Origin: CAIKNB01 sp964415965
Lineage (GTDB): Bacteria; Patescibacteriota; Patescibacteriia; 2-12-FULL-60-25
Assembly: GCA_964415965.1 (NCBI GenBank)
Contig: CAYQCK010000001.1
Location: 248,001-312,000 of the forward strand
Length of the DNA stretch: 64,000 bases
Reading direction: 5' to 3'
In this document: positions 27,946-36,300 of the stretch, piece by piece
Layout: every line of letters starts with the position of its first letter
Position numbering within the stretch: position 1 is the stretch's first letter
The notes under the pieces: generated by a model
Database searches by the model: none
The model's input: the letters and a program-made list of their open reading frames with translations, nothing else
Told to the model about the DNA's origin: nothing
Program-made: the position numbers and the translations under genes

Positions 27946-28022
27946 TGGTGCGACCGAGACGATTCGAACGTCTGACCTCCTCCTTCGCAGGGAGGCGCTC
28001 TATCCAGCTGAGCTACGGCCGC
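27946..28022 (-). tRNA. tRNA-Arg(GCG)
   Basis: 77 nt with encoded CCA. Acceptor GCGGCCG/CGGTCGC (one G-T pair), D-arm GCTCAGCTGGATAGAGC, anticodon stem CCTCC/GGAGG with loop CTGCGAA giving anticodon GCG, and T-arm AGACGTTCGAATCGTCT. It reads CGC/CGU without needing inosine at position 34. Confidence 0.95.
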
Positions 28023-28044
28023 AGGGCAGTAAATGCTGCCTTCC

Positions 28045-28551
28045 CTAGAGTTTCAGCAGCCGGCCGAATATATCAGAAACATGCTCATCGCGCAAGTCCA
28101 GGTCCTCCTCCAGGTACTTCTTGAGATGGCCGCGGATGGCGACCGGATCCTCGTCCTCCAGGCTGATGCGCAGGCGGGGTTTGGCCCAGCCCTTCGGTTC
28201 GATGTACAGGACTTTGGTCTCCGGCGGGTTGTAGATGATGGCGAAGTCGTACAGGTCGTCGTACATGTACAGCTTGCCGTCGTAGACCACGCCGTTGTTC
28301 CCGATCTGGATCAGGACCTTTTCCGGTTTTTGGCTGCCCGCGAAGGTCAGGATCATGGCGGTCAGCAGGACGATGAAGGCGAACAGGTAATTGGCCGTGT
28401 AGATGGCGTATCCGGTGAAAAGCAGGGCGATCAAAGCCATGTAGAGGTACCATCTCTTGCCGCGCTCCACGGCCTCATGGGCCGGCGCCTCCCAGATGAA
28501 AACGTCCTGGTTTTGGGTCAGATGATCCAAGAATTCTTGGGTATATGCCAT
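28045..28551 (-). CDS. Uncharacterised two-helix membrane protein
   Basis: 168 residues. A charged N-terminus (FLDHLTQNQDVFIWEAP) is followed by two adjacent transmembrane helices (about 35-70). A cytoplasmic alpha/beta domain has IQIGNNGVVYDGKLYMYDDL and LRISLEDED, a PH-like or bacterial-PH-like look. No known motif identified. The gene ends 22 bp from tRNA-Arg and may share its transcript. Confidence 0.65.
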   Translation of the reverse strand: MAYTQEFLDHLTQNQDVFIWEAPAHEAVERGKRWYLYMALIALLFTGYAIYTANYLFAFIVLLTAMILTFAGSQKPEKVLIQIGNNGVVYDGKLYMYDDLYDFAIIYNPPETKVLYIEPKGWAKPRLRISLEDEDPVAIRGHLKKYLEEDLDLRDEHVSDIFGRLLKL

Positions 28552-28681
28552 ACTGGCCGTAAGTATACCATCCGGCCAGGCGATGGGCCATGAACCCGGA
28601 CAGGCTTGCCAGATTCGGCCCGGATTGTTAATCTTGGGCGGCGAAAAGTCCGGGCTTCCGCTCGGAATTGCCCTTAACGGG

Positions 28682-28776
28682 GCCCCCGTTCGCCAGCTGG
28701 CGAATGGGGAGCGCAGGCCGCGACCGGAAGTGAAGTGAGCGCCAAAAGGCGTGAACGTAGCGGAGGTCGCAAGGCC
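28682..28776 (+). ncRNA. Structured element upstream of tRNA-Ser(GCU)
   Basis: Two consecutive strong hairpins: an 11-bp stem around CCAGCTGG (about 28685-28710, CCCC ... GGGG outer part), then GGCC-GCGACC ... GGTCGC-AA-GGCC enclosing GCGCC-AAAA-GGCGT. It ends six bases before the tRNA. It could be a small RNA, a tRNA precursor leader, or a palindromic repeat. No protein frame. Contains one copy of the decamer TGGGGAGCGC. Confidence 0.35.
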
Positions 28777-28782
28777 GAGCAG

Positions 28783-28877
28783 GGAGAGATACCCAAGAGG
28801 CTGAAGGGGGGAGATTGCTAATCTCCTAGGTCGGCGTTAAAACCGGCGCGAGGGTTCGAATCCCTCTCTCTCCGCCA
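28783..28877 (+). tRNA. tRNA-Ser(GCU), integration site of the 15.3 kb island
   Basis: 95 nt with encoded CCA. Acceptor GGAGAGA/TCTCTCC, anticodon stem GGAGA/TCTCC with loop TTGCTAA giving anticodon GCT, a long variable arm and a GGTTCGAATCC T-loop. The 3' 23 bases recur at 44199-44221. Confidence 0.95.
28855..28877 (+). repeat. attL: 23-bp direct repeat in the tRNA-Ser(GCU) 3' end
   Basis: Identical to 44199-44221 (TTCGAATCCC ... CCGCCA). The five bases further upstream match in all but one position. Confidence 0.9.
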
Positions 28878-28912
28878 GAAAGAACTCGATGTTTGTAGCG
28901 TCGGGTTTTTTC

Positions 28913-30088
28913 TTATTTAGGCGAAGAAAACGAGATTTGTGATAGCAATTTTTCCAACACTTCAGGGCTCCTGTTTATCTCGAGGTGCCCATTAGGTGCC
29001 CAAATGTTTTGTTTCGGCCGTTCGGCTGCGACCGGTTCCAGCAGCTTGATCGTTTCGTGAAGCCTCTCCGGAGCCAGATGCGCGTATCTCAATGTCATGT
29101 TGATGGTGGCGTGTCCTAAAAGCTCCTGGACGGCTTTCAACGTCGCTCCACGGGATACGAGCTGGCTTGCGAACGTGTGGCGTAGTATATGCCAACCTGT
29201 GGCCTTTATGCCCGCCTTGGCGAACGCAGCATTTATCCATCGGCTGGTAATAGCATGGTGCATGACGTTATTCTGGACGCCAGGGAAGACCAAATGGCAA
29301 CGACGTGGGAGTTTACGGAGGGCAAAAGACAAATCACTCGTGATGGGTGCATGCCTAGCCCGTCCGTTTTTAGTCGTGCCTTCTCTGCCTTTGACTGAAT
29401 TACGTTTGACGCAGATACGGCCGTTCTGAAGGTCAACGTCCTCCCATTGCAGGGCTATCAACTCCCCATGGCGCATTCCGGTCCTCAAGGCCATCAGTAC
29501 CATGGTTCTGACTTCTTGGTCATCAATGGTCACCAGCAGCTTATCGATTTCCGTATCGCTCAAGAATCTCGGGGGCGGCTGGTTCACTCTGAGTAACCTT
29601 ATCTTTGGTGTCCTATCGATCAAGCCCCACTCTTCAGCCGTCACTAAACATTTGCGCAAAGTCGCAAGCTGGTTGTTGATGCTTTTGGGGCTGTATTCGG
29701 CTTTTTGCTTGCTTGATTTGTACTGCTCGCATTTTTCGGTACTTATGTCTTTGAGCGGTATTTTCCCGAAATATGGCTTGAGATGCTTGTTCATGATGCA
29801 AGCCTTGGCCAAACACTCAGAATGTTTGTTGTTGGCCTGAACGTATTCCTTGTGCCATCTGTCCGCGAATGACGAGAATGTTGTTTGTTCTCGTTTCTTG
29901 TCCCGTTCAAGGCTTTCCAGGTGCTCGATAGTACCGTGTTTAGCCAGCTCCTGCCTTAAGAAGGATTCATAGTATTGAGCACTTGCCTTCGTATTATCCG
30001 GGCTTGGTTTACGAATCCTTTGTCCATTGTGACGTATATCTACGTACCACCGGTTTTTCTGTTTTAAGAATCGAATACTCATATTCAT
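28913..30088 (-). CDS. int: Tyrosine recombinase (integrase)
   Basis: 391 residues. A SAM-like core-binding N-terminal domain (about 60-160) precedes the catalytic domain. Visible are the first Arg in ALRTGMRHGE (about 200), HILRHTFAS (His-x-x-Arg, about 300), a GHATI His, and the nucleophile Tyr in LRYAHLAPER (about 332). An N-terminal Arm-type basic domain (KNRWYVDIRHNGQRIRK) suits phage-type integrases. It lies directly beside attL, transcribed toward the tRNA, and overlaps the excisionase-like gene by four bases. The 3' coding region contains a direct-repeat pair matching one at the other end of the island. Confidence 0.95.
   Translation of the reverse strand: MNMSIRFLKQKNRWYVDIRHNGQRIRKPSPDNTKASAQYYESFLRQELAKHGTIEHLESLERDKKREQTTFSSFADRWHKEYVQANNKHSECLAKACIMNKHLKPYFGKIPLKDISTEKCEQYKSSKQKAEYSPKSINNQLATLRKCLVTAEEWGLIDRTPKIRLLRVNQPPPRFLSDTEIDKLLVTIDDQEVRTMVLMALRTGMRHGELIALQWEDVDLQNGRICVKRNSVKGREGTTKNGRARHAPITSDLSFALRKLPRRCHLVFPGVQNNVMHHAITSRWINAAFAKAGIKATGWHILRHTFASQLVSRGATLKAVQELLGHATINMTLRYAHLAPERLHETIKLLEPVAAERPKQNIWAPNGHLEINRSPEVLEKLLSQISFSSPK
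28983..29002 (+). promoter_or_regulatory. Candidate integrase arm sites, left end
   Basis: Two copies of AGGTGCCCA start 11 bp apart (28983, 28994), about one helical turn. They lie 106 bp inside attL and within the integrase coding region. A pair with the same spacing and orientation lies near attR. Confidence 0.45.
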
Positions 30089-30303
30089 TGTCTGACCAAC
30101 GGTTCACGACAGTTATTCTCAACATATTCAATTACATCCGCTTTATTGAACCTGTACGATCCAGAGAGTTTGAAGCATTTGAGTTTGCGGGAATCTATTA
30201 GCCTATAAATGGTTGATTTGGCGAACCTGAGAAATCCAGCCACCTCTTCCAAGGTCATAAGATCAGGCAACTCATGGCTATTTTGTTGCTTACCGTTGGG
30301 CAT
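30085..30303 (-). CDS. Excisionase/AlpA-like HTH protein
   Basis: 72 residues with a winged-helix MerR-like HTH (LMTLEEVAGFLRFAKSTIYRLIDSRKL, about 15-42) and a wing (FKLSGSYRFNKADVIEYV). This is the usual form of recombination-directionality factors and AlpA-type regulators. It overlaps the integrase start, so translation is probably coupled. It could regulate excision, integrase transcription or both. Confidence 0.8.
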   Translation of the reverse strand: MPNGKQQNSHELPDLMTLEEVAGFLRFAKSTIYRLIDSRKLKCFKLSGSYRFNKADVIEYVENNCREPLVRQ

Positions 30304-30388
30304 ATTAAATTGTCGAAGTGCAACGCTGCTTGGGGAGCGCCTTAATCAGGGGCAGCGTCTGTATTCTAACATTAGTTGACATAAGTGA

Positions 30389-30805
30389 CTATTCATCGAT
30401 TTTAAGTTCGGCAAGACAAGAGCATAGCGACATGTTTCCGTCCGTATAGATATATCCTTCTTGGCAACCAAGTGGACATTTTTTGATTGCTTCTTGCTGT
30501 TTTTCTAGCATTTTCCTTTTAGCATTTGGTATACAGTCGCATTTTTCGCTTTTTCCATGGGGCGTTCCTTGTTTGCAATGCCAGATGCCATTTTTTCTTT
30601 CAGTCAGCGACTCCATGCTCGTGGGAGAGAAGACTCCAACGATATCGCTTCGGTTTATGAGCTGTTGATCTGGTAGAGTTATAAACTGCGGTACATTGGG
30701 CATTGATAACAACTTTCTTAAGTTATCAACCCTTGAGTTCTCAAGCCAGATTTCTACCCCATTTCGTATGCATAGGCACAAATTTTTGCATGAGATTTCG
30801 TTCAT
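30389..30805 (-). CDS. Uncharacterised Cys-rich protein of the island
   Basis: 138 residues. Cysteines cluster as CKNLCLC near the start and CKQG ... CDC and CPLGC ... CSC toward the end, suggesting two or more zinc sites. The C-terminal part (CPLGCQEGYIYTDGNMSLCSC) resembles zinc ribbons in replication-linked phage proteins. It overlaps the next upstream gene by four bases (operon). Function not recognised; perhaps a helicase-loader or primase accessory. Confidence 0.6.
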   Translation of the reverse strand: MNEISCKNLCLCIRNGVEIWLENSRVDNLRKLLSMPNVPQFITLPDQQLINRSDIVGVFSPTSMESLTERKNGIWHCKQGTPHGKSEKCDCIPNAKRKMLEKQQEAIKKCPLGCQEGYIYTDGNMSLCSCLAELKIDE

Positions 30806-31581
30806 ATATTTGCGATTAGGTTATTGGAAGAAGGCTCCTGGCGCTTTTTGTAGGCCAATAACTGCCCCATCTTATTTTTCAGTTCCAGGGGAGTGGTTAT
30901 GACGGGCGCAAATTTGTTGCCTTGGATTGAGATTGCATAGGCAGCTGCTTCATGAGCGGTTTCCGCGCTCCCCAAGGTTTGGATAATCACAGTTGCAGCA
31001 TTCCGCTGGGTCTTGTTGCTGTAATCAAGAGTAGGATTGATTGATTTTTTGAATAGTCCCATGAGCTCATTGAGTGCTTTCGAATCATCATCGCAAGCAT
31101 GATGTTGGTGTATGTGTTGCTGTGTATGTTGCTGTGTATGTTGTATATATTGAGTCGTGTCTTGATTCTCAACGATCTTGTCATCAGATTTTTCAGCTAT
31201 TAGAATCGTCTTTTTCACATCACCAGCTAAGTGTTTTTCCAATATCTGATTAACCACATCCCAATGGATCGAATATTTGGTGGTTCTTGGTATGTGATTT
31301 GTATAGGCGCAAGTTATGACACCGAGTTTTTCGAGTCTCCGTTTTGCCGAATTGAAGCGGTTTAGGGTCAGGCCTGTTTCTTTTGCTGATTCCCTGTGGC
31401 TTTTATATATCGTGCCATTAGGATCCTTGCCGTAGCCTTGCCACTGCCCGAGACTACAGAAAACTATTGCAGCTTGCTGGCTTCCGAATAGCTCTGAAAA
31501 TACAGGGTAGTAGTATATGAATCTTAATCGTTTCTGATGCCGGCTTCTTTCTAGTATTGGTAATTGTTCAGTTAGCTTCAT
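30802..31581 (-). CDS. Winged-helix, replication-initiator-like protein
   Basis: 259 residues. The N-terminal half contains QQAAIVFCSLGQW, then a helix-turn-helix SHRESAKETGLTLNRFNSAKRRLEKLGVIT (about 60-95), as in DnaD/RepA-type winged-helix replication proteins. A His/Gln-rich linker (QHTQQHTQQHIHQHH) joins a helical C-terminal domain. A role in island replication is inferred from fold and position between integrase and candidate origin. A transcriptional regulator is the alternative. Confidence 0.5.
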   Translation of the reverse strand: MKLTEQLPILERSRHQKRLRFIYYYPVFSELFGSQQAAIVFCSLGQWQGYGKDPNGTIYKSHRESAKETGLTLNRFNSAKRRLEKLGVITCAYTNHIPRTTKYSIHWDVVNQILEKHLAGDVKKTILIAEKSDDKIVENQDTTQYIQHTQQHTQQHIHQHHACDDDSKALNELMGLFKKSINPTLDYSNKTQRNAATVIIQTLGSAETAHEAAAYAISIQGNKFAPVITTPLELKNKMGQLLAYKKRQEPSSNNLIANI

Positions 31582-31981
31582 AATTTGTTTTATTTAGATA
31601 TGCATAGATAGTCGATAAAGCATTCAAGTTTTCATACATGTCTAAAGGGCTGGCAATGATATGGCTTTCGCCAATTTTTAACCCAGTGACAAAATCTGCC
31701 AGTTTTTGAGCTTTCTCTAAGTCGCCTAGATCACTGATAGCCGAGCCGGCCGCATCACGCTGAATGTCGTCCCACATGTCCAAATCAGCATTTACAGTCT
31801 CTTGGAAATACCAAAGGAGTTGAATTGAATCACTGCATTGTTTGCAGAAGCCGGTGAGGATACTTTCGTCGTTTGTGGGGCTGTTTATGGGTTCTTGGCA
31901 ACTGTTGCAGTTATCACCTGACGTGTACTCGCGAATTTTTATTTTGTGCAATGCTTGACCGCACTCTGAGCAACTTTTCAT
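31568..31981 (-). CDS. Uncharacterised zinc-ribbon protein of the island
   Basis: 137 residues. Starts with CSECGQALHK and a second pair CNSCQ, then CKQC: two to three zinc-binding Cys pairs within the first 55 residues. A helical C-terminal half follows (QETVNADLDMWDDIQRD). It overlaps the replication-like gene by 14 bp and belongs to the same operon. No family recognised. Confidence 0.6.
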   Translation of the reverse strand: MKSCSECGQALHKIKIREYTSGDNCNSCQEPINSPTNDESILTGFCKQCSDSIQLLWYFQETVNADLDMWDDIQRDAAGSAISDLGDLEKAQKLADFVTGLKIGESHIIASPLDMYENLNALSTIYAYLNKTNYEAN

Positions 31982-31990
31982 ATATTTTCA

Positions 31991-32221
31991 TTAGGAGTAA
32001 ATCCTTGTCTTAAGGTTTTTAATTGACTGCAGTAATGCCTGGGCATCGATCAGGAGCTTCCTTTCCCAAAACCGACCAAGGGCATCCTGAAGCTCCTTTG
32101 TATCTTTGAAGACGAAGGTTTTTCTTTCATTGAATGTAATGATGTTTTGGACTTTGAAGCCCAACGCATTAAGGACGGCGGCTGTGTGAAAGTCTGTGGT
32201 TTTGAACGTGTTATTTTGCAT
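31991..32221 (-). CDS. DUF5659-like small protein
   Basis: 76 residues. TTDFHTAAVLNALGFKVQNI, then FVFKDTKELQDALGRFWERKLLIDAQALLQSIKNLKTRIY, matches the layout of DUF5659, a short family common in mobile elements. No catalytic residues are apparent. First gene of the minus-strand replication-like operon, downstream of the candidate origin region. Confidence 0.65.
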   Translation of the reverse strand: MQNNTFKTTDFHTAAVLNALGFKVQNIITFNERKTFVFKDTKELQDALGRFWERKLLIDAQALLQSIKNLKTRIYS

Positions 32222-32359
32222 AAATGCACGATTTAATAATTGGCAACAAGCAGAATTTACGTTATAAAAAAAACGCCGGCCAAACGCCCGGTAGAAAAAT
32301 ATTTATGCTTACTTAAGGTAAAATTTAAATTGAATTTCGGTTATCCACAGGGCGTTTTT
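32222..32359. other. AT-rich intergenic region with a DnaA box (candidate origin)
   Basis: 138 bp with long A/T tracts. A perfect DnaA-box consensus TTATCCACA lies at 32341-32349, and an inverted pair AAAAACGCC/GGCGTTTTT encloses most of the region. A second near-match (reverse of TTATCCACT) lies at 33085-33093 beyond the next gene. Adjacent to the replication-like operon. The hairpin CCGGGCG...CCGG followed by T on the minus strand may simply be the terminator of the 32360-33073 gene. Confidence 0.35.
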
Positions 32360-33073
32360 TTATAGCCGTATCGTTACTGACTTATTCGTTATTTTTTCTA
32401 AGAAATTTCCTTTGTAATCGCTGTTCTTTTTTATGTCATTGTTCAGGATGTCGAAATACCTATCTAACGATTTTCTGATCTCGTCTTTGCTACTCTTGCT
32501 GAAATTACCAGCAAACTTGTATTTGTGGCTTTGTTCCAATAAGTACTCCCAAATTTCCTGCAGAGTGAGATTTTTTCTGGGAAACTCTCTTATTATGAGA
32601 ATCATTATATGAGTAGATGGTAAGTTCAGGTCCAAGGAATTTTTATACGAAATGGCAGGTATGTAGGCTTTGCATAGATTCTGTTCGAGCACGTATTTAG
32701 GTAGATGGGGGTCAAGCGGAGAAATTTGACGCAAAACGGATAGCCTTCTATCAATTTCCTCAACAAGTCTATTTCGCAAGTCGATTTTATTAAAAGATTC
32801 ATCAAACAAACCGTGATTATCTTCTTTCACATATTTGGATATATTTTCAGCCCAATCTGACTCTTCTAAAAATGAGGCTAGCCGATAATCATCTTTAATT
32901 ATGGCGGAATTATGAAACTCTACATTCAAATCCAGATACTTTTCGCAACATTTGATTGCGGTTTCAATTTCATCAAATTCAGTCCAGTTGTTTGTATTTG
33001 GATCAATATCCTCAACCAATCTCTTTAATGCGATAAAATTCCGAATCAATGAATCGTGTTCATGAATACTCAT
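32360..33073 (-). CDS. Uncharacterised protein of the island
   Basis: 237 residues, highly charged and helical, no transmembrane segment. N-terminal HEHDSLIRNFIALKRLVEDIDPN and a C-terminal region (IREFPRKNLTLQEIWEYLLEQSHKYKF) reminiscent of a winged-helix domain. Full-length frame with normal AT-rich composition, divergent from the HTH gene at 33140. I do not recognise the family. Between a candidate origin and the defence block, it could be a regulator. Confidence 0.6.
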   Translation of the reverse strand: MSIHEHDSLIRNFIALKRLVEDIDPNTNNWTEFDEIETAIKCCEKYLDLNVEFHNSAIIKDDYRLASFLEESDWAENISKYVKEDNHGLFDESFNKIDLRNRLVEEIDRRLSVLRQISPLDPHLPKYVLEQNLCKAYIPAISYKNSLDLNLPSTHIMILIIREFPRKNLTLQEIWEYLLEQSHKYKFAGNFSKSSKDEIRKSLDRYFDILNNDIKKNSDYKGNFLEKITNKSVTIRL

Positions 33074-33139
33074 ACTAATCCTAAGTGGATAACTGGTTTG
33101 AATAACTATAGCACCCGATGTAAACTAATGTGAAGTTAT

Positions 33140-33337
33140 ATGGAAAACAACAAGGACCCTGAAATTTTGACTTTAAAGCAGGCTTGTGAGCTTTTGAACT
33201 GCCATCCTAATACATTGCGAGGATGGGATAATAAGGGAATGCTGCCGGCAATAAGATTTGGCGCGAGAAAAGATAGGCGTTATAGAAAAGAGGACTTGTT
33301 GCAATTTATCGCCAAGGGAAACACGAAAATGATATGA
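33140..33337 (+). CDS. HTH_17/MerR-like DNA-binding protein
   Basis: 65 residues consisting of one winged HTH: LTLKQACELLNCHPNTLRGWDNKGMLPAIRFGARKDRRYRKEDLLQFI. Its stop overlaps the start of the large restriction-like gene (ATGA), so it is translationally coupled to the defence block. This suggests local control of that block. Restriction systems often have a small controller gene in this position, though those C proteins are of a different HTH class. Confidence 0.8.
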   Translation: MENNKDPEILTLKQACELLNCHPNTLRGWDNKGMLPAIRFGARKDRRYRKEDLLQFIAKGNTKMI

Positions 33338-36300
33338 GCACTTTCACTGAAAATAAAGTTAGTACCGATGCAGCCGCTAGTATAAAAGATACTTTTTCAA
33401 GCGGTATTATATACATCTACTCTGTACCGGATAAAAGTCATAAAGGACGCTTGAAAATTGGTAGCGCAACCATCAACAATCCCAACCCAACACAGGAGGA
33501 TATTGATCTAGCGGCACATGAACGCGTTAAACAGCAAACCAAAACTGCGGATATACCCTTTGTGCTTGAGCACGCAGAACTCGCGGTTGCAGATGATGGT
33601 GGATTTTTTTCAGACCATCAAGTCCATGACGTTCTAATGCGTTCTGGATTTGAGCGCAAATCAGAGAATGTTAGAAATGTTCATTCGGAGTGGTTTGAGG
33701 TTAGTCTTGAGGTAGCGACGAACGCGATTAAAGCAGTTAAAGCGGGTAGACATGCGCTTACAACTAAAGAGAAAACTTCAGTACATAATGCTCAATTTCA
33801 ATTTCGTCCAAACCAACGCGACGCCATCAATAAAACCACTTCGGCAATAAAGAAAAATCGCAAACACTTTCTTTGGAACGCAAAGATGCGTTTTGGCAAG
33901 ACATCTGCGGCCATGCAGGTAGCCAAAGAAAATGGAATGTCGAAAGTGCTTATCGTTACCCATCGTCCGAGTGTAAGTGTCGATTGGTCTGATGATTTCA
34001 ATAAAGTATTTGCTGGCACGAAATATGAATATTCCTCAAAGACAAAAGGCGAAAAAATAAGCACCCTTCTAAAAACAAAAAAACCATTTATTTACTTTGC
34101 ATCATTGCAGGATTTACGCTTGTCGAAGCGAGTGGTGGAAGATGAATCTGCCGGATCTCATGCCAAGGGTTTTGATAAGAACGATGAGGTTTTTGACACG
34201 ACCTGGGACATGCTGATAGTTGACGAGGCTCATGAGGGTACCCAAAGCAGCCTCGGTGATGCTACATTTGCTAAAATCCAGGCCAATTTTAAACTGCAAC
34301 TTTCCGGCACCCCGTTCAACATACTGCATAAGCATGAAGAAGAGGATATTTACACCTGGGATTATGTCATGGAGCAAGAAGAAAAGATCCATTGGGATGA
34401 ACGCAATCCAGGAGCGCCTAACCCTTATGCGGAACTGCCGGCACTTAGCATTTTCACCTATGATATTGATACTTTTAAGAGCCATATTGGTAGTCTAGGT
34501 GAAACCTTTCATGACTCTCTTGATGGAGCCTTCAAATTCCATGAGTTTTTCCGTGTTCATAAAGATGCCGAGGGCATTGATACGGCAGAGTTTGTGCATG
34601 AAAAAATGGTCATAAAATTTTTAGATTTGTTGGTTGACGATTCACTGCACACGAAGTTCCCATACGCAACAGAAGAATATCGTAGCTACAACAAACACTC
34701 GCTCTGGCTTTTACCTAATCGTGTGAAGGTAATTGAGGCCATGGAAAAACTTCTCAAAGACCATCCCATCTTTGGGAAGTTCGGATTAGTAAACATTTCC
34801 GGCAACAACCGCGATGATGAAGAAGATAGAGATGCGAAAGACAGGGTTACAAAAACTATTCAAGACAATGAATATACCATAACACTAACGGGCCAAAGAC
34901 TTACGACTGGCGCTTCAATCCCAGACTGGACTGCTGTTTTCATGATGTCAGATACAAGTTCGGCTACAACCTATCTTCAAACAGCATTTCGGTGTCAGAC
35001 TCCGGCAAAGATTAAAGGTAAACTCAAAACACAGGGGTATGTATTCGACTTTGCCCCAGATCGCACTTTGAAACTTATTGCTGAAGCAATAGAGCTAAAC
35101 CATAAATCAGGCAAAACCAACTCCCCAGAACAAAAAGATGCCATGGGGCAGTTCCTGAATTTTTGTCCGATTCTTGCGGCAAAAGGCGGAACGATGAAGC
35201 CTTATGATGTGGGTGCCATGCTTGAGCAGCTTAAAAAAGCCATTATCGAGCGCGTCAGCCGAAATGGCTTCGATGATCCTAAACTATATAATGACGAACT
35301 GCTGCAGCTCGATGAGCTTGATATTGCTAAGTTTGACGACCTTAGAGCCATCGTCGGCAAGTCGACCAATGAAAGAATTAGTGAAATCAAAATTAACGAG
35401 CTTGGAATGGATGATCTGAAGGCAAAGCAGGCCGAAGAAGCTGAACGTAAGCAGGGGTTGAGAAAGGAATTGTCAGAAGAAGAAAAAGAGGCGCTCAGAT
35501 TGCTAAAAGAGGCACGCAAGCAGAAACAAAGCGCCATCAGTATCTTGCGGGGAGTAAGCATACGTATGCCCATGTTGGTTTATGGCGCCAACGTGTCTAT
35601 ACATGATGACATCACGCTGCATAAATTTATTGAGCTTGTCGATGAAGAGTCTTGGCAAGAATTTATGCCAGTTGGTTTAACTAAGGATAAATTTAAGCAA
35701 TTCACTAAGTACTACGACGAGGAGGTATTTAGAGGTGTTGCGCGTAGTATCCGCGCTAAAGCTTTTGATTGCGACAATCTAATGCCAACGGAGCGTGTCC
35801 AAGCGATTGCCGAGATATTTAGCACCTTCAAAAATCCCGATAAAGAAACAGTTTTGACCCCTTGGACTGTAGTGAATAAGCATCTAACCCTAGTGTTCGG
35901 TGGTCACGATTTTAGCAGTGGAGCTATTGATAAAACGGGAAAACCGGAATGGATAAGTAAAGATGTTGATACGAGTGTGTGGACAAAAGACGACACTAAA
36001 ATACTGGAAATCAATTCCAAATCCGGCTTATACCCACTCCTTGCCGCTTATAATGTTTATTCAAGAAAACTCATAAAGAAAAAGAAACCTGAGGAGAAGA
36101 TTTTCAAGCAGGTATGGAATGAAGTTCTTGAGAATAACATTTACGTACTTTGTAAAAGCCCTATGGCTAGGAGCATCACTCTTCGGACGATTGCTGGTTA
36201 CAGTGGCGCAAAGACAAATATTGTTTACGTAAATGATCTGGTGCGCAAGCTTAAACAAGATGATGAATTTAAGGATTACAAATTGGCAGCGGAATTACGT

